Assembly: GCA_905234645.1 (NCBI GenBank)
Contig: CAJOIS010000005.1
Location: forward strand, 1 to 64,000
Direction: 5' to 3'
DNA length: 64,000 nucleotides
From: an uncultured Bacteroidales bacterium
GTDB taxonomy: Bacteria > Bacteroidota > Bacteroidia > Bacteroidales > F082
The notes beneath the pieces were generated by a model. The model saw nothing but the letters and a program-made list of their open reading frames with translations. It was not told where the DNA came from and did no database searches. The position numbers and the translations under genes are program-made. Below, in pieces: positions 23,885 through 31,308 of this stretch. Numbering within the stretch: position 1 is the stretch's first letter; every line of letters begins with the position of its first letter.

Positions 23885-25690
23885 ATGCTGGACATCATCA
23901 AACTTTTGCCAGATAGCGTCGCCAACCAAATTGCGGCTGGCGAGGTGATTCAACGTCCCGCATCAGCGGTAAAGGAGCTGATGGAGAACGCATTGGATGC
24001 CGGTGCCACGCAAATCGACCTGGTGGTGAAAGACGCAGGCAAGTCGATGATTATGGTCGTCGACAACGGCTGTGGCATGTCGGAAACCGACGCGCGCCTC
24101 TGCTTTGAGCGTCATGCCACGTCGAAAATCAGTAAGGCGGAGGATTTGTTTGCCATCCGCACCATGGGGTTCCGTGGCGAGGCCTTGGCGAGCATCGCCG
24201 CCATAGCGCAGGTGGAGCTGAAGACGCGACGCAAGGAAGACGAAGTGGGAGTGAAGGTCGTCAATGAAGGCTCTGTGGTCAAGGAGCAAAGCCTTGTGCC
24301 GATGCAGCCTGGCACGACATTTACGGTGAAGAACCTGTTTTTCAACGTCCCTGCAAGACGCAACTTCCTCAAGTCGGCTCAAGCCGAGATGCGGCACATC
24401 GTGGAAGAGTTCACCCGCGTCACGCTGATGAACCCTGAAATCGGCTTTACGCTGACTAGCGACGGCAAGGAAATCTATCACTTGTATCCCGGTAACCTCA
24501 AACAGCGTATCATGGGCTTGTTTGGCAGCAACTACGAGGAACGCTTGCTGCCAGTCAAGCAAGAGGCCGAACGCGTGCGTATCGAAGGCTACATCATCAA
24601 GGCGGAATACGCCAAGAAGACCCGTGGCGAGCAGTTTTTCTTCGTGAACAAACGCTTCATAAAGCATGCCTACTTGCATCATGCCATAGAGAACGCTTAT
24701 ATGGAGATGATTTCCAGCGATAGCTTTCCGGGCTATTTCTTGAACATCGAAGTCGACCCCGCTGACATCGACATCAATATCCATCCCACCAAAACTGAGG
24801 TTAATTTCTTGGATGTCAAGCTGGTGTATGCCATCTTGCATGCCGCTGTACGTAAGGCCATCGGACAACATAACCTTTCGCCGATGATTGACTTTGACGA
24901 GTCTGCGGAACTGAACAACGATTTCAGCATTGCCATGGGCATGACGCAACCCTTGTCCATACCCAATGTGCCGATTGACCCTAATTTCAATCCTTTCAGA
25001 AAAGAATCGGCGCCACGCGAGACACGTTGGGAAAACTCAATGCCTAAGGAGAGCAACCATACTCCTGGCGATTGGCGCATCCTCTATGGTGATCGCTCTG
25101 ATGTTGTCGAAGAGACACTCGGATCCAAGGAAGAGAATAAGTCGAAGTATCTGCAAGTGAATCAGTCGTATATCGTCACTGCGGTGAAGTCGGGGCTGTT
25201 GGTTGTGGACCAAAACTTGGCGCATTTTAGGGTGCTGTTCGAGAAATTCCTCAAGGAGATGGAGAATCACGATGGCGTGTCGCAGCAGGAGCTTTTCCCT
25301 CAAGCCTTGACGCTCAATGTGAACGATGCTTCTCTGTTGAAGGAGATGCTGCCCGAGTTGGAGAACCTCGGCTTCGTGTTGGAACAAGCCAATCCAACGA
25401 CATTTATGATTAATGGTACGCCTGCCGATGCAGCGGGAAGTGATGCCGTTGCTTTGCTTGAAAAAATTTTGGACAATTACAAGATCAATCGCACCGACTT
25501 GCAGTTGGACAGGAAACTCAACCTGGCCAAAACAATGGCGGCTCAGCTCTGCATCAAAGCGCAAACCAAGCTTTCGGAGATAGAGATGCAAAACATTGTG
25601 GATCAGCTGTTTGCCTGCAATGTGGCTGAAGTCGCCCCAAATGGTAAAAAGATTTATGTTGTTATGAACATGGAGGATTATTTCAAATGA
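23885..25690 (+). CDS. mutL: DNA mismatch repair protein MutL
   Basis: A 601-residue MutL. The GHKL ATPase domain has all motifs: ELMENALDAGA (motif I), DNGCGM (II), FRGEALASIAA (III), then the second conserved domain to about residue 330. The C-terminal dimerisation domain is about 420-601. It couples MutS mismatch recognition to strand incision. No DQHA(x)2E(x)4E endonuclease motif is obvious: the corresponding place reads VVDQNLAHFRVLFEKFL, so the nuclease function looks degenerate or absent. Its stop overlaps the rhomboid start by 4 bp. Confidence 0.95.
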   Translation: MLDIIKLLPDSVANQIAAGEVIQRPASAVKELMENALDAGATQIDLVVKDAGKSMIMVVDNGCGMSETDARLCFERHATSKISKAEDLFAIRTMGFRGEALASIAAIAQVELKTRRKEDEVGVKVVNEGSVVKEQSLVPMQPGTTFTVKNLFFNVPARRNFLKSAQAEMRHIVEEFTRVTLMNPEIGFTLTSDGKEIYHLYPGNLKQRIMGLFGSNYEERLLPVKQEAERVRIEGYIIKAEYAKKTRGEQFFFVNKRFIKHAYLHHAIENAYMEMISSDSFPGYFLNIEVDPADIDINIHPTKTEVNFLDVKLVYAILHAAVRKAIGQHNLSPMIDFDESAELNNDFSIAMGMTQPLSIPNVPIDPNFNPFRKESAPRETRWENSMPKESNHTPGDWRILYGDRSDVVEETLGSKEENKSKYLQVNQSYIVTAVKSGLLVVDQNLAHFRVLFEKFLKEMENHDGVSQQELFPQALTLNVNDASLLKEMLPELENLGFVLEQANPTTFMINGTPADAAGSDAVALLEKILDNYKINRTDLQLDRKLNLAKTMAAQLCIKAQTKLSEIEMQNIVDQLFACNVAEVAPNGKKIYVVMNMEDYFK

Positions 25691-26607
25691 ACGAACAATA
25701 CAGTCCAACAGGATTCAAGGTGCTGCCAACGGTTGTCAAAAACCTGTTGATCATCAATGCGCTGATGTTTTTGGCTACCTTTACGTTTCAGCGCTTCAAT
25801 ATTGACCTTAGCAACATCCTTGGCTTGCATTTCTTCAAAGCCTCGGACTTTAGGATCTACCAGTTTGTCACCTATATGTTCATGCACGCCAACTTCGGAC
25901 ATTTGTTTTTCAACATGTTCGCGTTGTGGATGTTCGGTAATACACTTGAAAACATATGGGGCTCGAAGCGTTTCCTGCTGTTTTACATGGTGTGTGGCAT
26001 AGGTGCAGGACTTTGCCAGGAATTGGTGCAATATATCCAATATGCCACCAGTTTGTCACAATATGGAACTGTGAATTTGGGTGGCCAAATAGTCACAATG
26101 GATGCCTACCTGAACATGATGAATACCGTTGGCGCTTCTGGTGCCATCTACGGTTTGCTGTTGGCTTTCGGCATGATGTTCCCCGACTCCCGGATTTACT
26201 TGTATTTCCTGCTTCCCATCAAGGCCAAGTGGTTCGTCATCGCTTATGCTGTGATTGAACTCATCACGGGTCTTACTGGTTTCGACAATGTGGCGCATTT
26301 CGCCCATCTTGGTGGTATGCTTTTTGGCTTGCTCCTGATTCTGTATTGGAGGAAAAACCCAGCGGGACCAAACAAGAATTTCAGGAAGCTGAAGGACATC
26401 TTCCAATCATGGAAGCAAAGATCAAGGACGAAATACACGCCCTATACGGAAGTCAAGGATGAAGTGCCGCGTTCCGATGAGGAATACAATTACCAAAGGG
26501 CACAAAAAGAGCGTGATGTCGATGCCATCCTCGACAAGGTTGCCAAAAACGGCTACGATAGCTTGACGGATGAGGAAAAGGAGTTTTTGTTCAAAAACAG
26601 CAAGTGA
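25687..26607 (+). CDS. rhomboid-family intramembrane serine protease
   Basis: A 306-residue protein with six or seven membrane helices and the rhomboid catalytic features: HANFGHLFFNM (H68, H72, N76), Ser151 in GASGAIYG and His207 in HFAHLGG. A C-terminal cytosolic tail of about 90 charged residues follows. It cleaves membrane proteins inside the bilayer; its substrate here is unknown. Translationally coupled to mutL by the ATGA overlap. An internal insertion of about 20 polar residues (ATSLSQYGTVNLGGQIVTMD) lies before the Ser-bearing helix. Confidence 0.9.
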   Translation: MNEQYSPTGFKVLPTVVKNLLIINALMFLATFTFQRFNIDLSNILGLHFFKASDFRIYQFVTYMFMHANFGHLFFNMFALWMFGNTLENIWGSKRFLLFYMVCGIGAGLCQELVQYIQYATSLSQYGTVNLGGQIVTMDAYLNMMNTVGASGAIYGLLLAFGMMFPDSRIYLYFLLPIKAKWFVIAYAVIELITGLTGFDNVAHFAHLGGMLFGLLLILYWRKNPAGPNKNFRKLKDIFQSWKQRSRTKYTPYTEVKDEVPRSDEEYNYQRAQKERDVDAILDKVAKNGYDSLTDEEKEFLFKNSK

Positions 26608-26608
26608 T

Positions 26609-27709
26609 ATGGAGAGGCGTGAAAGAGGGTTTTTCGGAAAGCTGTTGGTGTTCATCTTCGCCCTGTTGGCCTTCGTGGGATTGGTGGCGATGGCGCTAAG
26701 CGTCCTTAACGCCTATGTTAATCCCAAGAATTTCATTTGGACAACGATGTTCGGTTTGGCTTTTTGGCCTATCCTCTTCTATAACGTGGTGATTCTCATG
26801 ATTTTGTTGTCGCTGAAGTCGAGGAGAGCTTGGATTCCTGTTATAGCCTTGATGATTGCCATACCTGGCTTTAGCAAGTCGTATTCCAGAGGCAAGACCG
26901 TGGAAGCTGATGGCAGCATCCGCATCATGAGTTACAATGTGCACAATTTCGGTCATATTGATGGCAAAACGGAAAAAGAGAATTTTGCCAGTCAGGTGGT
27001 GAGTATGGTGCGCGACGAGGCTCCAGACATCCTGTGCTGCCAAGAGTTCTCGGGGTTCAAGAAGGATAGGACACGTCCGCAATGTATACAGGACTTTGCC
27101 AATCAAGCCGGTTATCAATACATTTATTATAATAAAAAGAACAGCTACGGAGGCAATGTCATTTTCTCCAAATATCCTATCGAAAAGGTGTCGGAGGAGT
27201 CGGACTTCTCCAATGAACATACCTATGGCGTGATGGTGTCGGTGGACGCTGGCGATAAGGGCAGGTTCCACGTTGCCAATGTACATATGCTGTCTTACAT
27301 GATCACTGACACGGAAATTGAGAGTCTTACAACGCCACAGGAAAGGCAACAATATGAGACGCTAGGGAAGACTTTGTTGCATAAGTTGAGTTTCGCCTTC
27401 CAATGCCGTAGCGAGGAGCTTCAGGAGGTGTTGAAGGGGTTTTCGCCAATCGAAGGCCCTATCGTCGTCTGCGGCGACTTCAACGAGCCTCCTTTGTCAT
27501 ACAATTACCGCCAAATGCAGAAGGCGGGTTTTGTGGACACTTTCACCGAGGTGGGGCATGGCATCAAGCCGACTTACGCTGGTAAACTGCCACTGCTACG
27601 CATTGACTACGCATGGTCCAATGACGGTGTTCAACCACTCAGTTTCAAGCGTCACCGTTGGAAGGCCTCAGACCATTATCCGATTATTCTTGATTTCAAA
27701 ATCCAATAA
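26609..27709 (+). CDS. membrane-anchored endonuclease/exonuclease/phosphatase family protein
   Basis: A 366-residue protein: two or three N-terminal transmembrane helices (residues about 10-95), then an EEP (DNase I/synaptojanin-like) domain with SYNVHNFG, CCQEFSG, the catalytic GDFNEPP motif and the closing SDHYPIILDF. The domain is expected outside the cytoplasmic membrane. Substrates of this family range from phospholipids and phosphoinositides to nucleic acids; none can be assigned. The start at 26609 follows the rhomboid stop by one base, so translation is coupled. Confidence 0.87.
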   Translation: MERRERGFFGKLLVFIFALLAFVGLVAMALSVLNAYVNPKNFIWTTMFGLAFWPILFYNVVILMILLSLKSRRAWIPVIALMIAIPGFSKSYSRGKTVEADGSIRIMSYNVHNFGHIDGKTEKENFASQVVSMVRDEAPDILCCQEFSGFKKDRTRPQCIQDFANQAGYQYIYYNKKNSYGGNVIFSKYPIEKVSEESDFSNEHTYGVMVSVDAGDKGRFHVANVHMLSYMITDTEIESLTTPQERQQYETLGKTLLHKLSFAFQCRSEELQEVLKGFSPIEGPIVVCGDFNEPPLSYNYRQMQKAGFVDTFTEVGHGIKPTYAGKLPLLRIDYAWSNDGVQPLSFKRHRWKASDHYPIILDFKIQ

Positions 27710-27711
27710 AT

Positions 27712-29097
27712 ATGACATTAATTAAATCCATTTCCGGCATCCGTGGCACTATTGGCGGCCAGCCGGGCGACAACCTCACGCCAATCGACATGGTGAAGTT
27801 CACCGCCGCTTTTGTCAAATTCGTTCAACATCATAAGGGCGTGAAACGACCGAGAATCGTGGTCGGCCGTGATGCACGTCTCTCGGGATTCCTCGTTAAT
27901 CAGGTGGTCTGCGGCACCTTGCAGGCCATGGGCGCCGATGTGCTTGACATCGGTTTGAGCACCACTCCAACGACGGAGATTGCCGTCACGGGTCTGAAGG
28001 CCGATGCTGGCATCATCTTGACAGCCAGTCACAACCCCGCCCAATGGAATGCCCTTAAGCTCCTTAATGAAAAAGGTGAGTTCATCTCTGCTGCCGAAGG
28101 CGCATGGCTACTCGACGTGGCCGCCAAGGATGACTTCGACTTTGTCCCAATTGAGGAAATCGGCAGCTATCAGCAAGTGGACGGTTGGATGGACAAGCAT
28201 GTAGAATTGGTATGCCAGTTGCCTCTCGTCAACAAAGAAGTGATTGCCCAAGCCAACTTTAAGGTGGCTGTGGATGCAGTCAACTCGACGGGCGGTGTCG
28301 CCATACCCAAGATGTTGCGAGCCCTCGGCGTGAAGGAGGTATTGGAGCTCAACTGTGAGCCTACGGGCAAGTTCGCCCACACACCTGAGCCTTTGGCGCA
28401 GAACCTCACCGACATCTGCCGATATGTCAAGGAGCAAGGCTGCGACTTCGGCGTGGTCGTCGATCCCGACGTGGACCGTCTGGTCTTTGTCAAGGAGGAT
28501 GGAGAACTGTTCGGAGAGGAGTACACCTTGGTCTCGGTGGCTGACTTCATCCTGAAGCACACTCCTGGCTCGACAGTGAGTAACCTCTCTTCGACCCGCG
28601 CTTTACGTGACGTCACCCAAAAACATGGACAACAATACTTTGCCGCTGCCGTGGGCGAGGTCAACGTGGTAGAAAAGATGAAGGAAGTGGGAGCGGTCAT
28701 CGGTGGCGAAGGCAACGGAGGCGTTATCTATCCAGAGTTGCACTATGGCCGCGATGCCCTCGTTGGAACAGCCTTGTTCCTGACCCAACTGGCCGAGAAG
28801 AAGGTGAAGTGCTCCGAGCTGAAGAAAGAATATCCCGCCTATTTCATGTCTAAGAACAAGATACAGCTGACGCCTACCACCGACGTGGACGGCATCCTGG
28901 CCAAGTTCGCCGAGAAGTTCAAGAACGAGCAGGTGACCACCATCGACGGCGTGAAGATCGACTTTGAGGAAGGCTGGGTGCATCTGCGTAAATCGAACAC
29001 CGAGCCTATCATCCGTATCTATAGCGAAGGCAAGAGCGAGGCCGAGGCCGAGCGTTTCGCCAACATGATTCTTGAAGAGGCAAAGAAAATGGTTTAA
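27712..29097 (+). CDS. glmM: phosphoglucosamine mutase-type phosphohexomutase
   Basis: A 461-residue alpha-D-phosphohexomutase with all four domains: N-terminal SGIRGTIGG, phosphoserine loop ILTASHNPAQWNA (Ser106), metal-binding DPDVDRLVF near residue 250, sugar-binding GGEGNGGVIY and phosphate-binding RKSNTEPIIRIYSEG. Bacteroidota proteins of this type are generally called GlmM (glucosamine-6-P to glucosamine-1-P for peptidoglycan and LPS precursors). A phosphoglucomutase/phosphomannomutase activity cannot be excluded. Two bases separate it from the EEP gene. Confidence 0.85.
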   Translation: MTLIKSISGIRGTIGGQPGDNLTPIDMVKFTAAFVKFVQHHKGVKRPRIVVGRDARLSGFLVNQVVCGTLQAMGADVLDIGLSTTPTTEIAVTGLKADAGIILTASHNPAQWNALKLLNEKGEFISAAEGAWLLDVAAKDDFDFVPIEEIGSYQQVDGWMDKHVELVCQLPLVNKEVIAQANFKVAVDAVNSTGGVAIPKMLRALGVKEVLELNCEPTGKFAHTPEPLAQNLTDICRYVKEQGCDFGVVVDPDVDRLVFVKEDGELFGEEYTLVSVADFILKHTPGSTVSNLSSTRALRDVTQKHGQQYFAAAVGEVNVVEKMKEVGAVIGGEGNGGVIYPELHYGRDALVGTALFLTQLAEKKVKCSELKKEYPAYFMSKNKIQLTPTTDVDGILAKFAEKFKNEQVTTIDGVKIDFEEGWVHLRKSNTEPIIRIYSEGKSEAEAERFANMILEEAKKMV

Positions 29098-29147
29098 TTA
29101 GATCTTCATTTGTTTGAAAAACAATGTTTAATTAAAAAATGACTAAG

Positions 29148-29486
29148 ATGAAAAAGCTATTCATTCTTATTGCCATGCTCTCATTATCTACATTTGTCAT
29201 GGCTCAAACACCCGAGAAAACACACACGAAACCTTACAAAGACGCCATGGCGATCCTTGAAGAGGTACAAGAAGGAATTCAAAACGCCAAAGATTGCGAC
29301 GAGCTCGAATTGGCAGCGTTTGGCATGTTTGCTCTGTTTAGCGTGGAGGACATCGATAAGGTAACGGAAGAAGAGGACAAGCTGATCAACAAGTTCACGG
29401 AAGAGATGGGCAAGATCATGGAAAACAAGAAAGCGGCGCTGAACTGTAAAGGTGATGATTTTTTTAAAAATAATGATGATGACTAA
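29148..29486 (+). CDS. small exported protein, paralogue of the lipoprotein at 23145
   Basis: A 112-residue protein with a cleavable signal (MKKLFILIAMLSLSTFVMAQ) but no lipobox, unlike its relative. The mature region is helical and charged, with the shared pattern IQNAKDCDELELAAFGMFAL and a later ALNC cysteine. The C-terminal tail is Asp/Asn-rich (FFKNNDDD). The start is taken at MKKLF; an ATG three codons earlier is possible. Followed by a terminator. Unknown function; perhaps a periplasmic binding or regulatory protein. Confidence 0.7.
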   Translation: MKKLFILIAMLSLSTFVMAQTPEKTHTKPYKDAMAILEEVQEGIQNAKDCDELELAAFGMFALFSVEDIDKVTEEEDKLINKFTEEMGKIMENKKAALNCKGDDFFKNNDDD

Positions 29487-29490
29487 CAAT

Positions 29491-29527
29491 GATATTGTCA
29501 TTCCTAGGTGAATGACGATATCTTTTT
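29491..29527 (+). terminator. intrinsic terminator after the small exported protein
   Basis: 12-bp stem GATATTGTCATT/AATGACGATATC (one G-U pair), 8-base loop, then TTTTT. The next gene starts only 10 bases beyond the T-run. Confidence 0.7.
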
Positions 29528-29536
29528 GGAATTGTT

Positions 29537-30559
29537 ATGAAACGAGGATTCGGAAGCGATAACCATTCGGGCGTGTGTCCTGAGGTATTGGAGGCTATTG
29601 CCCGTGTGAACAAAGACCACGCGGTGGCCTATGGCGACGATGAGTATTGTGCCGCCACGGAAGCGAAATTCCGTGAGCAGTTTGGCGAGCAGGCGAGGGT
29701 CTTTTTCGCCTTCAACGGCACGGGATGCAACACCTTGTGCATCGACGCCATGGCGCATTCACATGAGGCCGTGGTTTGTGCCGAGACCGCCCACATCAAC
29801 GTGGACGAATGCGGAGCGCCGCAGCGCATCGTGGGCTGCCGCCTGCTGACGGTAGACACGCCAGATGGCAAGTTGACACCCGCCTTGATTAAGACCCGAC
29901 TGCACGGCTTCGGCTTCGAGCATCACTCACAGCCCAAAGTCATCAGCATCACACAGCCGACGGAACTCGGCACCTTATACACCTTGGATGAGATCAAAGC
30001 CATTGTCAGTTTGGCAAGGGAATACAATATGTATGTCCACATCGACGGCGCCCGTTTAGGCAACGCCGCCGTGGCCTTGGGCTGCACCTTCAAGGAGATG
30101 ACCACCGACCTCGGCGTGGATGCCGTCTCTTTTGGTGGCACCAAAAACGGTTTGATGATGGGGGAGGCGGTGGTGCTACTCAATCCCGACATCTGTCCCG
30201 ACTTCAAATACCGTCGCAAGCAGGCCATGCAGCTTTGCTCGAAGATGCGTTTCATCGCGGCGCAGTTTGATGCTTATTTCGAGAGCGACCTCTGGAAGCG
30301 CAACGCCGAGCATTCCAATAAAATGGCGCAGCTTCTGTATCAAGCAGTAAAGGACATTCCTGGCGTAAAGGTAGTCTATCCCGTGCAGGCCAACGGCGTC
30401 TTTGCCCAGCTGCCCCGCAAGGTTTGGAAAGAATTACAAAACCATTATTTCTTCTACGACTGGGATGAGGACGCCGACGTCGTCCGATGGATGTGCGCGT
30501 TCGACACTACCAAAGAGGATATTGATCAGTTCGTCGGATTGCTGAAGGAATTGTTATAA
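29537..30559 (+). CDS. ltaE: low-specificity threonine aldolase
   Basis: A 340-residue PLP enzyme of the beta-eliminating-lyase/threonine aldolase family, cleaving threonine or allo-threonine to glycine and acetaldehyde. Visible features: GSDNHSGVCPEVLEA at the N-terminus, NGTGCNTLCIDA, the Asp that binds the pyridine nitrogen in HIDGARLGNA, and the PLP lysine in SFGGTKNGLM. Length is normal for the family. It begins right after a terminator and ends at a shared bidirectional terminator, so it appears monocistronic, though I see no clean TAnnTTTG box. Confidence 0.9.
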   Translation: MKRGFGSDNHSGVCPEVLEAIARVNKDHAVAYGDDEYCAATEAKFREQFGEQARVFFAFNGTGCNTLCIDAMAHSHEAVVCAETAHINVDECGAPQRIVGCRLLTVDTPDGKLTPALIKTRLHGFGFEHHSQPKVISITQPTELGTLYTLDEIKAIVSLAREYNMYVHIDGARLGNAAVALGCTFKEMTTDLGVDAVSFGGTKNGLMMGEAVVLLNPDICPDFKYRRKQAMQLCSKMRFIAAQFDAYFESDLWKRNAEHSNKMAQLLYQAVKDIPGVKVVYPVQANGVFAQLPRKVWKELQNHYFFYDWDEDADVVRWMCAFDTTKEDIDQFVGLLKELL

Positions 30560-30581
30560 AACACAGAACGTCAAAAGACAC

Positions 30582-30618
30582 AAAAAAAACGGCCCACCGA
30601 AGTGAGCCGTTTTTTTTG
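30582..30618. terminator. bidirectional intrinsic terminator
   Basis: Stem ACGGCCCAC/GTGAGCCGT with one mismatch and a CGAA loop, flanked by A-run on the left and T-run on the right, so it can stop transcripts from both converging genes (29537 and 30630). Confidence 0.85.
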
Positions 30619-30629
30619 TTGTAAGTTGT

Positions 30630-31247
30630 TTAGAATCCGAATCCGTGTCCGTTCCATTTTAAGGTCTTCTGCGTCTTTTTATTGGCATGCCAATAATTGA
30701 CAGTGATGTCCTTGCCAGAACGTGGCAGGTCGTATGATACCCAAGCACCGTCATCCGTGCCATATTCAACCTCGAAGCCTGGAGCTTCACAGTAGGTCAA
30801 TTCTCTCTTGGCATTGTCGTAACGGTAAAAAATGAGGCCGTCAAACTGGCCGGGACTATACATGTCATCCTGGAAGCACGACACGTTGAAGGCAAACATC
30901 TTGTGCTTCTGGTCGGACTCGTTCCAATAGCACATCTCAATTCGAAGCATGTTTTCCTCGTATTTCCATTCATAGAGCACGAAGCCGTTTTTCTCGTCGA
31001 TGGAGAGCGTCTCGTGCTCGTCTAGAGGAGTACCCTCGCGGTGATGGTTCCAAGCCTGCTTTATGGCATTGAATGATTCGTCGGCTTCGCCTTCTAATTC
31101 GTCTTCGCCATTTTCATTGGAAAGAAGTGCTGATGCAAAGTCACTGATGGTAGGCTTGGCACCTTGATAGTTCACATGGATGACATTCTGTGCCGCCAGT
31201 GCCAGCGTGCAACAGACCATGATGATTGTTAATGCTATTCTTTTCAT
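30630..31247 (-). CDS. exported protein of unknown function (205 aa)
   Basis: Signal peptide MKRIALTIIMVCCTLALAAQ, then an acidic N-terminal half (GEDELEGEADESFNAIKQAW) and a beta-rich C-terminal half (VLYEWKYEENMLRIEMCYW, KTLKWNGHGFGF). The pattern of alternating aromatic strands suggests a beta-sandwich rather than a barrel. I do not recognise a family. Monocistronic, with its own TACATTTG box and the shared terminator. Confidence 0.65.
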   Translation of the reverse strand: MKRIALTIIMVCCTLALAAQNVIHVNYQGAKPTISDFASALLSNENGEDELEGEADESFNAIKQAWNHHREGTPLDEHETLSIDEKNGFVLYEWKYEENMLRIEMCYWNESDQKHKMFAFNVSCFQDDMYSPGQFDGLIFYRYDNAKRELTYCEAPGFEVEYGTDDGAWVSYDLPRSGKDITVNYWHANKKTQKTLKWNGHGFGF

Positions 31248-31274
31248 AATACTTGGGGTTTAAATATTATGCGG

Positions 31275-31282
31275 CAAATGTA
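31275..31282 (-). promoter_or_regulatory. TAnnTTTG promoter (TACATTTG)
   Basis: Minus-strand box 27 bases before ATG 31247. Confidence 0.55.
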
Positions 31283-31308
31283 AACAAATTTTTATGATTC
31301 AGCACAAA

